Shown piece after piece: positions 46,701 to 60,900 of a stretch of 64,000 bases of DNA (position 1 is the stretch's first letter; each line of letters starts with the position of its first letter). Position numbers and translations under genes: made by a program. A model generated the notes under the pieces. That model was not told the origin of the DNA. It made no database searches and saw only the letters and a program-made list of their open reading frames with translations. Origin of the DNA: Aselliscus stoliczkanus. Taxonomy: Eukaryota > Chordata > Mammalia > Chiroptera > Hipposideridae. The stretch lies in assembly GCA_033961575.1 (NCBI GenBank), contig CM066740.1:90131117-90195116 (forward strand). The letters run 5' to 3'.

Positions 46701-49700
46701 CGGCCTGATTCTGCAGAGGTCGTGGGAGTGGTGTTTGAAGTGGGCACGCCAGCAGGAGAGACGAGCCTTGTTCAGGTGGGGAAAGGCCTTTTCACAACCG
46801 CAGCCCTGCTCCACAAAGCACCAAGTCCGCCGAGGTGAGCTCGCGTGTCCTCACGGGCCGGTTCTCATCAGGGCCCTCGCTGTCATTCACTCACATATCC
46901 GAAGGGTCCAATCCAAAATGCAGCTGAACTTCTGTAATTTTTTAAATTCGAAGTTCACACTATACCCAAACTGATTTGAATTATGCCCAAATACTTAAAG
47001 TACAAGTGTATACCACTGGTGATATGCGTCATGGTTTTAGTTGGGTAAATGGGCACAATATTAAAAATTCACTCACATAACTATAAAGGTATTATCTTTA
47101 AAATTCCCTCTTAATCCTTCTGGTTCTATCACTGAGAAATCCCCATTGGTACGACCAAGTCTTTAAAACCTTTCCAGCTTACACTGATCTGCTCTTTTAA
47201 AGAGAAAACACAGGTGGCAAGTTCAGAATGTTCTGTTGGGAATCTAGCTGGTTATTCAGTTACATCGCACTGATTCCACTGAGTTTTTATGGTTACCGCC
47301 ATGTAGAGTTGGAGATCCTGATTTTCATTTATGATCTTGATAAAAAATTTTCCTTTTAAAATAAATTTAAACGAATTTGTTTTAAAATGTTAGCCATATA
47401 ATGCGGCATGGAGTGCATGGATATGGCCAAAGAAGTCATGAAGGGAATTTATCTAGGCACAGCTGCCAATTCAGTGAGATAATGGCATGAAATAGAACTG
47501 CCACCCTCCTAGCCCAAATAGTTAAGTCTTCTAGCCAGGAATTCTGCCTAAAGTGTACCGTCAGGATTGAGAAACATATACAAAGAAGATGCCCAACTCT
47601 TGAAAAAATTTACATATAGTTGAGATTCTCCTCAGTAATTCTTTGGACAGCCAGGTATGGAACATGGTGCAGTGACCAGTTGTGTGTATATATTTTTATT
47701 ACAATTACGATCATCGAAATAACCCTGAATTTAGTGTACATCCTTCGATCTTAGATGGAGAGCGTAACTGCCTTTTCATTGGCAACTCAGACACAGGACT
47801 GCAGTTGAGGCTTAGGGCTCCAGCACATGCGCTCTCTGGAGGGAGGAAGGCGTGCCCGTCGCCATGGCGATGGTGTGGTGCCTCTCCCTGGGAGTCCGCA
47901 CTCCTCAACAGCCTGTGTTTCTTTTTCTTTCATTTTCTACCATTTTAATTCCCCCAGCCTTGTTAGCAAAATAAAAATCATAAAAATTTTATCTTGCATT
48001 TTTAGCTCCACTTGATCAACGTGAATGGCAGTGAGGGTTTCTTTGATAACTTCATGGTTAGTCTGAGCAGTTGAGAGACTAGTCTGATCAGATGGCATTA
48101 GTACTACGATATTATTCTAACGATTTACCCCTGAAGCGAGTGCTCACAGTCAAGTTCACGTGGCTCACTCGAAGCACTGGACGCATTCCCTTTCAGTTCA
48201 CGGCAGCGGCGACACCGCAGGCAGGAAGGTCCTCACGGTGATGGTGGGGCACCTTCTGAGGCCGTGAAGGCACGCAGCTCCCGGGCTCATTTCACACCGC
48301 AAGGCAGAGGCTGCTCGACCTGTCCATTCTCAGTCGAAGTCGGTTCAGTCAAGGCCCCTTTGAGAAGATGTTTTCATAGCTTTCCCTAACTCTAAAAATG
48401 TTACTTTTCTCAATTAAAGCCAATTTAGATGGCGATGACGCATGGTCACACTGAGCCTGAGACTGACTTCCCCCACACTGGCTTATTTCTGACAGACCCT
48501 AAAGTATATTTGAACAAACATCAGCAGATCATAATGAAAAAAAAGCTAAATGATTGGTATCTGAAAACATGAGCTCAGTGATAATCTGTTGTAACAGTAC
48601 AGGGTTTCCAGTGGCATGATTTGCTATGCCCCACCAGTACCCCAGTTTTCTCTATTTCATTGCCTTCAATAATTCGGCTGGCCCAGCCAGTACGTCGTCG
48701 TGTGAGCAGAATTCTAAAGACAGATCATAAGCCTTGAATTCAACTCTGCATTTGACTGCACACTAGACGGAGGGGAGTTACTGCTCCATGTTGGTTCATT
48801 GCTTCGGTTCACCGTGGGCTCATGAGAAAGGAGGCAGGAATAGCCTCCACAGGACGTCCCGGCGCAGCCTGCAGACGGGGCAGTGGGTGTGCGGGCGGCG
48901 GTGGGCAGGGCCGGCCCGAAGGCCCGTGGTTCTGACAGCCCCGCTCCTTGCTGCCCGCAGGGGACGTCCTGGTGTTCCTGGACAGCCACTGTGAGGTGAA
49001 CGTCATGTGGCTGCAGCCCCTGCTGGCTGCCATCCGGGAGGACCGGCGGACGGTCGTGTGCCCCGTGATCGACATCATCAGTGCGGACACGCTGGCCTAC
49101 AGCTCGTCCCCGGTGGTGCGGGGGGGATTCAACTGGGGGCTGCACTTCAAATGGGACCTGGTTCCGCTCCCTGAGCTTGGAGGGCCGGAAGGAGCTACCG
49201 CGCCAATCAAGTAAGATTTCTCCTGTGGACCTGGCACGCTCTTGCCAGGACTTCAAGAGGGAAAGACCTTCGCAAAGATAATTCCTCCTTTGCAAAAACC
49301 AAAAGTGCTGGCTTGTTTATCCGTGAAAAATCTTGAGTGCTTATGGATTTTGTGCCCTCTGCCGAGCCCTAAGGGAAGGTTTCTGAGTAAGAAACCCTCA
49401 TGCCCTCAAGGGTTTATAGTGTGGTGAGGCGGCAGGCAGGGCCAGCAGGCTCGGGGCGCACCGTGGGCTGCGCTGGCTGTCACCGGCCGTGCGGCCATCG
49501 GTCATTTTTACTTTCAGTTCTTTGCTAGTTTGATGGAGAACAATTGCTATGTAACCTTTTTCTACAGTCAGGATTTTCAGGATGGATTCCTACTAGTCCA
49601 GTTACTAATAAGCACAGTGTATGAATTATTTTCAGTTCCCATCCATACTCTCTCTTATAAATCTGCCCTAATATGTTATGTCTTTTGTTTTCTTTTAAAT

Positions 49701-52700
49701 TTTTCATGTCAATTTCAGAGAGGTTTGTCTGTATTTCTACTTTTTAAAGTTCTTGGAGCCTTTTAAACCTTTTAGTCATGCCTGCTCTTGGATCCTATAC
49801 ACATGAAGCCGTGGGACTCATTATTTTGTCTAGCTTCTTTGACTCAGCATTGCTTTAAATATTTCTCTGTGTTGCCATGGATAGCTGTAGTTGATTTATT
49901 TTCACTGCTGTAGAATCCTCTGTTCTATTCCTATAACTCGCGCACCCAGTTTTCCGTTGCTGGCCACTTGGGTGGTTTTCAGTTGGTTTTTTTGTTGTGA
50001 ACTGCCTGTTCCCAGCGTCCTTGTTCCTGGCCCGGTGCAGCCTGCGGCTGGCCGGTGGGCTCGGCTTCTGCACCAGGTTTCCCGGGGAAGCTGCTGCGCT
50101 TCTGTGAAGCCCACGAGTGAGCAGATCCAGCTCCCGTCTCCCACGCGGGCAGCTTTCTCGCACGTTACCTCCAGGGGCCTCAGCGTGGGTCACCCACTCC
50201 CCACCGCGCCCTCCCCAGCGGTGCAGACGGTGCAGACGGGCAGTTAGGGCTGGAGCCCGCCTCTGGGGACAGGGTCGCCTCTGGGGACCGCCCCTCCGTG
50301 TCTGACCTGTGTGACTCACACCACGTGATGGGAGACCTATGGCAGCAGTGACCCCATTTCTGGTCTCCTTTTGGACTGCCTGTTTTCTTTTTCAGAAGGT
50401 GAACTAAGTTAGTCCAATAAAGTATGTTTTGTTTTCCTTTGCCGGTGCAAGAAAGTCCCCCCGACTGTTACGTGTATTCTCAGAATTAGTTTTAGTGCAG
50501 TTGCCAGTTTTTGCCCATTTCATCATCTTCATGGGTCGTTGTTTTTCATTGTTTAGTTTTTAACCAAACATGTATGTGTTCAGTAACAAATCAAATAGAA
50601 GAACCTGGAATGAAAGCTGGCCGGCTCTCCGCCTTCCTCCCCAGAGGCGAGCTCGCTTACCTGTGTGTATCCTGGGTCTTCCCGTCGCACTTCCTTGCAC
50701 ACACGGCACGCAGCCCTTTCACAGCACACCGGCGCCGGACGCTCCGCAGGAACCCGGGGGCTTGGCTTGTGCGTCACCCCGAGCACTCCGTCGCCTGGCG
50801 GTGTGCGTGGTTGTCTGTAGTGATTGTATTGGCTTCTTCTGATCCTTCAGAGCCTTTCTTGCTGTGCTGTCTTTTGACAGCATCATTTGACACTCGTGAG
50901 GATATTAGCCCGTCTCCCACTTTGTCTACTTTTCTAGAAGCTGCTTCACTTTTATGGTATCAAGGTTGCTAACTTCTTGAATTGGATGCTTAGATTTTAA
51001 AATTTTTCAGCCTTTCCTTTTCTAATACATGTATTTAAGATGATCAATTGTCTTCTAATGGTTTTAGCTGCACCCAACCAATAATGATATATCATTTTTT
51101 ATCATTTATTTCAAAATGTTTTTACTGTGATATTTTCTCTGACTCACAGATTATGTAGCAATGCATTTATTTTCTTGACAAATGGGGTTTTATATTTATT
51201 TGGTTAGAAAACATGATTTTAATTCTATGGAAATTCATAAGATTTATGGTCTAGCATACAGTTAATTTTTGTAAATATTCCTTGAGCACCTGGAAAATTC
51301 GTACTTTCTCCATTTATTAAAGATGGGATTCTGTATCAGTTTGGTCAGGTTTATTGTATTAGTGAAATATTCTTTATTTATTTTTATTTTTATTTTTTTT
51401 AAAAATATGGAACGCTTCACAAATTTGCGTGTCATCCTTGCACAGGGGCCATGCTAATCTTCTCTGTACTGCTCCAATCCTAGTATATGTGCTGCCGAAG
51501 CGAGAACTAACGCCATCTTTTGAGCGAACGTTGCTATCGTAATCCAATTCAACTTTGACAAGTAATAGATAACATCTCTTAAAATGTTATACGTTTTTTT
51601 GGACACCCCCGGTATTTTGAGGCTTTGTAAATAGATGCATGAAAATTTAGAATTAAGTCTTCTGGTGAATGAAACCACTTACCATTATGAATTGTCTTTT
51701 ATTCTATACTTCTAGAATAGTGAAACTTTTGCTTTCTAGTCTGATATTAATATGGCTGTTCAGCTTTATTTTGATCAGTATTCACATTGATAACTTCTCT
51801 TCCCTTTTGCTCTCCATCTTTCTATGGTCTTATATTTAGATGTGTCCCTTGTAAGTGGCATGTAGTTGCTGTTGTTTTGTTTTGACCCCAGTGTGAAAAC
51901 CTTAGAATTTGCTTTCTATCTGTTCTGTAGCTTTTTCTCTTCTGTTGCCTTTTTCGGCCTGAGTGTCTCCTCATTATTATTGTGTTCCCAGCAGCCACAT
52001 TGTTATGAGAAGTTATACATCCTTATGCTCGTTCTTTTAGGGGCTACCCTAGAGACTACAACAGAACTTCCCTTTCAAAGTGGAATATGAATTGGTACTT
52101 CCTGCAGACAACGCCAGGATCTCGGAGTGTCCACCCTCCAGTTACCACAAGTTACAGTGTTGCAATACATGTGTGTATGGATAGTGTTGTAATCACACAG
52201 CACGTAACCGTTACTCATTTAGGTTTACCCACACATTTCCCCTTTTATGTTACTCTCTATTCTGCATTTGCAAACTTCCATCTCAGGTTATGTTTATTCT
52301 GACTAAAGAACACATACATGTAAGTGTTTCTTTTGGTTGGACCTTTTGATGATGACTCCCATCTTTTTCTGCAAATGTCTTTGTTTCACCATTATTTTTT
52401 TTTTTTTTTTAAGATTTTATTGGGGAATTGGTGGAGGGGAACAGCGTTGGGGAATCGGGGAAGGGGAACAGACAAGTTGCTGTCTTTTTGTTCTTCAGTT
52501 TAGTTGCGGAGGACGTTGCTTCACTGTTGGTATCATCAATGCGCTCTTCCCGGATGAGGCAGATCGGTCGCTGGCCTCTGGATGTCGCCCACCGCGGCTT
52601 TTGGCAGCTCACGCTTGGCTGCCAGCCGCTCACGCTGGCTGCGGGCCACTCACTGTAGCCTATGGCAGCCCACTGCAGCAGGGGCTGCAGCCCACACCAT

Positions 52701-55700
52701 CACCGGGGCTCGCACAGCCCAGCTCCAGGTGGAGCTGTTGTTAGCTGTAGAGGGCAGTGTCACTGGCCCTCATGCGGGATCCGAACCGGGGCCGCTGGCA
52801 TCCCAAAACCAGTGCTTAACCAATGCGCCACTTGGCCCGCCCTGTTTCATCGTTATTTTGAATAACTTTACGTGATATACAGTTCTAGATTGGCAGCTAG
52901 TCTTTCAGGACCCTTCTGGCTTCTGTTTCTGGTGAGAAATTAGCCTCAGTCTTATTTTTGTTTCCTTTGAAGCTAATCTCTTTCATTGGCTGCTTAAATT
53001 TCCTTTCTTTGTCAGAAGTTTTTTCAGATACGCATAAATTTGGTTTCACTTTTTTTTTTTTAGCTGAGCCATCCTGCCCCCTGTCGGTAGCTCAGCGGCA
53101 GCTCAGCTCGGGCTGGGCATCGAACTGCTGTTGCTCAGAACTCAGCTCACACTCTTGAGCGAGCTCTTAACCAACTGAGCTACTCAGCATGTAATTATCT
53201 GCCAAATTCTCAATCTCGTCTTTTGTGTTTGATGGCACACACTGAAGTTATTTTAAAGCCTGCCTTCCCTGCACACCTGCTTCTGTGGTAAATTGTTTCT
53301 CTTTCGTGTGATTTATCTTCCTGGTTATTTGTTTGCTTATTTTCGTTTAGTTCCAGACTGTATGAAAAATTATATAAGTATATTCACACCTGGGATGATG
53401 TTTTCTTCTTGCAGAGCGTATTTTGCTTCACTTATGGCAGGCAGCTTGGGGCGCTAGCATCCATGATGACCTAATCCATTGTCGGGAAGTGAGAGGCCTG
53501 GAAGGGGGCTCGCCTCGCGGGGACCAGTGCACTTGAGATGCTCCCACTGACACACACAGGGCTTCTCCATCTGGGCAGTGCTGACGTTTGGGGCCTGATC
53601 AATTCTTCATTTCGCAGCACACCTGGCCTGAACCCATCAGGTGTCAGTAGCACCCCCCACACACCCACCCACCCACTTGTGATAGCTAAACAGGCCAACG
53701 AGACACTTGCTTGGAGACAGCATCACCCTGTTGGGAGAGCTGCTGGTCTCACTTGGCGGGCTCTGGGGCCCGGCTTTTACCCCAGTGGCTCTTTGAGACT
53801 GTCAGAAGATGAACTCATTTCAGGTGGATGTCTGTCAACCATGGTTATAATAACAAAAAGTACTTCTGGTACTTAAAAGAGTTGTCTTTGTTTGCCGGTA
53901 TCTAGAATATCCAGAAAATTCAGTTTTGTGTCCCAGCTCATTCCCTGATAGTAGATGAAATATGTTTCATGGTAGCGGATCTAGTTTTTATGAGTAATGT
54001 TCCAAAGCTGGACAGAATTTTTAAAAACAAAACAGCAGCTGATTGTGCAGCACTGACGCTGTGACTGTTCTCCTTTGGCAGGTCGCCCACGATGGCAGGA
54101 GGCTTGTTCGCCATGGACAGGAACTATTTCAACGAGCTTGGGCAGTACGACAGAGGCATGGATATCTGGGGAGGGGAGAACTTAGAGATATCATTCCGGG
54201 TAATTTTATTTTTTTGCATGCTTAATTATTTGTGTAGTAGAATATGATTTTCATCCGTGATCCCATATTTTCTGTAAATTTTCTTTGATTATCTTTGTTA
54301 AGAAATTGCTCTTTATGATATGGATAAGAAGCCATATATATGTATACACATGGGTGTCCAAAAAGTATATACACATGACTTGTATTCATCTTTTGTTATC
54401 AGTGTGTATCAAATATTACAATTCTAATACATGTTTTTACTTTCTTAAAATGTGTATACATTTTTTGGCACCTTTTGTATTTTATGAGAATTCAGAAGGG
54501 ATCGTTGTAATTAATGGTTGGGTATGACTTCAGAAGACATGATGTACATTTATTTAATCGCGAGTTTTGTTCTTCCTGTCTAGTTGGGGTGGTCAGATTT
54601 CCTGTTGCCTGAGACTATCCTTTTTCCCTGGAGAAATTACAAATAGTTAACCCATTTCACTTTCAGAAGAAGCCCAGTTTATCTGACAAATTATATCATC
54701 ACCCCATGTGCAGCTTGTGCCCCCAACCTGAGGATGGATTTCCCCCTTTCCTAATCTCTCCTGCCTGCGGAGTCCGAGGCTGGAAGGAGTCTGGGTGGGG
54801 TCGGGGCTCAGGAGCCGGGGTGCTGATTCGACAGTCGTTGGGAAAGGCAGGAGGCAGACGGAGGCCCACTCTCCACCTCCAGCCTCCGAGTCCAGACAGA
54901 CAGGCCCCGTTCAGACGCAACACTTCGTAGATGTCATTTTGTATTTTTAGAAGCGTACTGATGACAGTGTTTTTAAAAGGCAGTTTTTCCTATATAATCT
55001 TTAGACTTTTTAAATTGAAAGGAATCATAGATATCATTAGTTTAGTCTTATTTTGTAGATAAGATAATTGAGTCCCAACAAAAATTAAAATAACCGTATA
55101 AAGTAACTCAGATAGTCACAGGTAAAATTTAGACCAGAACTAGGATATTTTGAATCTTAAGCATTATTCTGTATATTTTATAAAAATTTTCTTAAAAAGT
55201 CTGTGTCTACATTTTATAAGAAAGTACCTGTAAATGTAAAATTACAGGGCCAGTTAGTAAGCATTCCTTGTCCCTGTTTCTTGATCTGTTAAAACAGTGA
55301 CGTGTGACTAGACATATGTAGCAAAAGAATATTATGTTGTTTTAGAGTTTAGTTTCCTTTTAATCATAAAGACAGATAATTTTTTATTTTTTTTTATTTT
55401 TTTGAGGGCAGTGTCACCGGCCCTCACATGCGGGACCCGAACCGGGGCCGCTGGCTTTCCAAGCCAGCGCTCAACTACTGTGCCACTCGGCTGGCCCAAG
55501 ACAGATAATTTTTTAAAATAAACCCTTCGACTGTCTTCAATTTGAGTATCAATATCTAATACGATATTGCAAAGTCACACACACAACTGTTTAATAAAGG
55601 TTAATTTCCTGAAACTTCATACTTCGGTTCCATAGCACTGAGAGGCAGCTATTAATCCATATTTTGCTTCTGACCAGATCTGGATGTGTGGAGGCAGACT

Positions 55701-57886
55701 GTTCATCATCCCTTGCTCTAGAGTGGGACACATTTTTCGCAAACGGCGACCCTATGGTTCCCCTGAGGGCCAGGACACCATGACGCACAACTCGCTGCGG
55801 CTGGCATATGTGTGGCTGGATGAGTATAAGGTGGGCTTCCACTCCTCAGGAGGAGGGCCGCGTGGCCATGGTTCCTGTGGGGGGCTTGTTGCCTGTCACT
55901 TGTGTATATTTCTCTTTGGGTAGCCATCTCCCTCCTCTTCACTCAGTGTTTCACTCATGTTTTATTCTGACTCTTCTTCTCATTTTCCACATGGCCACTG
56001 AGTACAAGGTGAGGTAGCCAGCATCTCCTGTGTTTCCTTGCTCCCCGGTCCCTGTCCTGGGACTACAGCAGCGGCTCCGTGTCACACTTTGTGCGGGGAG
56101 TATTCCTTCCCATCTCCCCTGTCAGGTGCAACCTGCAGTGATGTTTTCTCTGTGACAGCTTTATTGAAGGTATAATTACAAGTCATTTTTGAAGCATTTT
56201 ATCACCCCCCAGCCTCCATCAGGCCTCGTCGAAACCTGGAATCTACCCCTCACTTTATAGATTTGCCTATTCTAGACATTTCATACCCATGGACTCTCAC
56301 AGTGTGTGGCTTTTGTGGCCACATCATTTATAATGATGCTTTCAGGTTCATCTTTATTGTACACGTATCACTACTTTGTTTTTGCGGCCAAGTAATATTC
56401 CATTGTATGAAAACAGCTCGCTTTGTTTATCCACTGCTGATGTGATGGACATGTGGGGTTTCCACTTCTTGACTGTTACGAAAAATGCTGTATTGAGCAC
56501 CTCCTGTATACCGGCCTGTGTTCGCTTTAGGAGGGTACAGAACTGGCCGAGGAAGTGCACAGTAATTTTTAGCGCAGGTAAATGCAAGAGGAATCCATAC
56601 GTCGTGTTACGGGAGTCAAGAGGACGGAGCCCCTGCTGGCGTGCAAGTCGGGCCTCGACCCTGCTTCCTGCCCAGCTGGCTCTCTCCTCCCTGCCCGGGG
56701 CTGCTTGCTGCCTGATACAGCCGCTCTCAAAATGTGCTCCGTAGAGCGCGCTTTCAGGGCTGGCGGGGCTAAGCCGCCTGCAGTCCGGTTACTAGCGTGT
56801 GACACCCAGGGTGCCCGTGGCCGGGGCCTTGGCATCAGTCAGGGCGCCGGCACCGAATTCAGTTCCTCACTGCCAGTTCATTCAGAACTTAATTTTTTTT
56901 TTTTTTTTTGAGGGCAGTGTCACTGGCCCTCACATGTGGGACCCAAACCGGGGCCGCTGGCTTCCCAAGCCAGCGCTTAACCACTGCGCCACTCAACCAG
57001 CCCACATTCAGAACTTTAAAAAGGCCACTTTTGTCTAAGAATGTCATTGGTGAAGTCGTAAAAATAATGAACGATATCAGCTCTCACGGTGCCTTGGAGT
57101 GCTCTGTGTGGATTCACACCAAGCATGCAGGCAGCGGGCGAGCGCTGTCCCCAGGGAAGCCGAACTAGTCCCTTTGCCCCATAGAGGACATTGTGAATGA
57201 TTCACAAACCGTGGTTATTCACGTTTGGGGATTTGGCAAACATTTTCTCAAAACTGAACTAACTGAGACTTTCACGTCAAGGAGGACAGCTTGTAGTAGT
57301 TACTGCAAATGATAAAATTCAAGCTTTCAGGTGAAAACGAGAATTTTGGAAAATCTGTGCCTTAACCATGAACTTGATAGCTTCCTGGTGCTTAAAAACT
57401 TTTCCAATGAGATTGTGCATGAAGTTATAAAAATCTTACCTGGGTAAAAAGATCCATTCAGGGGCCGGCCGAGTGGCGCATTGGTTAAGCGCTGGTTTTG
57501 GGATGCCAGCGGCCCCGGTTCGGATCCCACATGAGGGCCAGTGACACTGCCCTCTACAGCTAACAACAGCTCCACCTGGAGCTGGGCTGCGAGAGCCCCG
57601 GCGATGGTGTAGGCTGCAGCCCCTGCTGCAGTGGGCTGCCATAGGCTACACTGAGTGGCCCGCAGCCAGCGTGAGTGGCTGGCAGCCAAGCGTGAGCTGC
57701 CAATAGCCGCGGTGAGCGACATCCAGAGGCCAGCGACCGATCTGCCTCATCCGGGAAGAGCGCATTGATGATACCAACAGTGAAGCAACGTCCTCCGCAA
57801 CTAAACTGAAGAACAAAAAGACGGCAACTTGTCTGTTCCCCTTCCCCGATTCCCCAACGCTGTTCCCCTCCACCAATTCCCCAATA

Positions 57887-57922
<36 letters not shown>

Positions 57923-60900
57923 TCCATTCAAAGAGCAAGACAGACCAGTAGATTTTAATGCAACGATGTGAAAGCGCAAGGGTATGCTTTCATAGTCTAC
58001 ATTGCAGCTAACCTTGAAAAGCTATTGAGTTGTAATGCAGTATCAAAAAAGACTGGCCATAATTATCTGAAAAGGTTATTAAAATATTCCTTTCATTTTA
58101 AACTACGTATTTCCACAAACTCATATTTTAAAAAATATATTTAACCTAAAAACATATAGTAACAGGTTAAATGCAGATATGAGAATTCAACCAACTCCTT
58201 TTTAGCCAGACATTGAAAAGGTTTGAATAGAGCAGTGTCACTGTTCTCAATGGATTTTTTTGTTTTTGTTCAAACCATGTTGCTTATGTTAATAGGTAAT
58301 GAGTTTGTTATTTTTAATCAAAGGTTTTAAATTTCTGAATTTTAACTTCTACTATGGTAAACAGAACCTGTTGGAGCCTTCAATAATTTTTAGGAATACA
58401 GAATCCTGACATCAGTGTAAGAACTGCTCATCTCAAATGTGTCACTGATTCTGAGATGCACACCTGTGTGTGTGCTGCCGTTTCTGAGATTGAGGTGTAT
58501 CTTACGTTTTAAGATAAGTTTTACGTTTACGTTTTATTTTAAGTTATGGAGCTAATTGTGTAAAAACTTTCCACTGACATTTTGAGGCAACATTAAGAAA
58601 ACACTGGAATGAAAAATATTTTTCTCATAATCTATTTTTTTCTGTTGTCCTTTAGACCTCAGGTATAATTGACGATACTCATTTTAAACAAACAAAAATA
58701 CATTCTCTTATTTTTCAATTTTCTTCTTTAAATTCAGGAACAGTATTTTTCATTACGACCTGACCTGAGGACCAGAAGCCATGGGAATATCAGTGAGCGT
58801 GTTGAACTGAGGAAGAAGTTAGGTTGTAAATCATTTAAATGGTATTTGGATAACATTTACCCAGAGATGCAGGTATCTGGGCCCAATGCCAAACCCCAGC
58901 AACCCGTTTTTATCAACAGAGGCCCCAAACGCCCCAAAGTCCTTCAACGTGGAAGGGTAAGAAAGTAATCTTATCAAAGTACTTCATTAAAAGTTGTATG
59001 ATAATGTCATTGTAGACTTACCAGACTACTTAGTGATAAAATATTTCATGATAGCCTTTAGCTTGCCTTCTATTATATTCTTTTTATGGACATTTTAGTA
59101 TCTTTGCTATTAATGTTAAGTTCCTTTACCTACCAGTATTAAAACAGGGCATGACTTCTGTAAGTTATATGCTAGCTTCCGAGAGGATATAGCTATGAAT
59201 ATACAACAAAGGCAGGATAAGTATAAAATTCATTTGGCAGAGACCTGTCCAATAAGGAAAACAAAAGGAGAAACGGGGGCAGCTGTACGTGGCCTCAGCT
59301 CTGGGGACCTGCTGCAGACAGGAAGCGGGCGGGGCATCATCAGGTGAGGTTTCACATCCCGAGTCCGGAGCCGTCATTCGCGCTGAGCAGAAAACGCACT
59401 GATCAGCCGCGTTTCTTTAGCTGTTCCCTTTTGTTTCTGATAGAATTTCTTCAGTTTCATAATCACACTTTAATTTTAGGGGCATAGCCAGAAAATCATA
59501 CCGTCTCCCTGAATTTCTGGAAGTGGAGACATAGTTGTTGCTCAGTTTTCTTTTGTGTTACAAAGAAGTTGGTTGTCAAGGTTCTTTCACATTGCCCACT
59601 TAGTCAGTGGCCAGAATTAGGCCTAGAGCGTGCCACGCCTTCTTGTTCTGTCTTATGAGGTTAAACAAACCCTTAAGATGGTAGTAGGTGTTTTCTCTTC
59701 CAATCCCAGTGTGTCCCTCGCCATTAGTCTCCTTGCCTTGCACAGCTAAGCTAATACTTAAAACAATCCTTTTACTCAGCCTGGGTTCTCAAGCTTTGAT
59801 AAGCATCTCACTTTTAGAATTCCTATGGCGTTTATAATCTGTATTTATCTCCAGTTTAGTATGTATATTACTTTTAATTATGTACCATTTGCTTTATACA
59901 CCTTTTCTTCCTATTGCCTCAATTTCATATTAAGGTTCTTTAGTGCAGATATGATAGTTTGATTTAATTCCTTTCCTGCAGGACTTTAGTAAACTTGTAT
60001 CTTTAGGCAGAATTTCTACTTGACACTGCCTGCGTCTGTTGTGAAAACTGCCTATATCCTTGAGTCTATTGTGATGCTCTTATGTATTTAGAATTTAGGG
60101 ATAAAAAGTGCTTGTCTTTTATGACCTCTGGAATTCTACCTCCTAACACCTTTCCCAGCATACTTCAGGGTGTTTTCTGACACTTGTCTGTCCTGCATGA
60201 GAGGTTTCAGGAGTAGTCTCTTCTTTTACAGCTCTGTCACCTTCAGACCGGCAAGTGCCTGGTGGCCCAGGGCCGCCCAAGTCAGAAGGGAAGCCTCGTA
60301 GTGCTGAAGGCGTGCGACTACAGCGACCCTACCCAGGTGAGTGAGCTGCCGGCGGCCGGTGCACAGAGGGCTCCTTCCTGACCAGGGGCAGACAGACACC
60401 CGGAGTTTCGGGATGACTTTAGAGATCTCACACAACTATTTTTGTTTCCTCCATATAGTTTTCCTACCTCTGATCGTTGTTTAGAGCATTATTTGTATTT
60501 TCCAGTTACACAGAATCAATAGAAAACTGAATTTGTTAGAAATGGCAAAGGAAGTGCTGCTTTACCCCCCTCACTCCTCCCCTGGCACCCATCTGTGTCT
60601 CTGGGTCTGTTTGTTTCTTCATTTGTTATTTTAGATTCCACATATAAACCATTTCAGATGGTATTTGGCTATCTCTGACTTCACTGAGCAGAATTCCCTC
60701 TCGGCCCACCCATGTTGTCACAAATGGCAAAATTTCTTTCTTTTTCATGGCTGAGTAATATTCCACTGTCGGTCTACACATCATCTTGATCCAGTCGTCT
60801 GATGGTCATCTAGGTTGTTTCCATGTCTCGGCTATTACTCTTCCAGTAATGCTGCGGGGAACACAGGGGTGCAGATAGCTTTAAGAATTAGTGTTTTTGT

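Larger units (their letters stand above)
50900..53045 (-). repeat. Old L1 (L1M-type), heavily interrupted
   Basis: Antisense L1-type sequence before and after insertions: a U6 pseudogene (51401-51507), a mariner-like end (51508-51612) and a long SINE (52398-52842). Words include CAGCTTTATTTTGATCAGTA and GTGATATACAGTTCTAGATT. Confidence 0.5.

Noticed and set aside
48714..49295. 193-residue minus-strand frame over GALNT11 exon 6
   Set aside because: A shadow of the G+C-rich coding exon on the opposite strand.
51401..51507. Functional U6 snRNA gene
   Set aside because: About eight substitutions relative to U6, an A-rich retroposition tail, and no recognisable upstream PSE/TATA. Called as a pseudogene.
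52337..52875. Several overlapping frames of 67-135 residues around 52.4-52.9 kb (and the matching ones near 57.5-57.9, 39.7-40.2 and 29.3-29.7 kb)
   Set aside because: All lie in copies of the same long SINE. The shared peptides are translations of a non-coding repeat.
57461..57540. True tRNA gene at the heads of the GGCCGGCC SINEs
   Set aside because: A- and B-box words are present, but the sequence lacks a consistent acceptor stem and recurs as dispersed copies with A-tails and target duplications.
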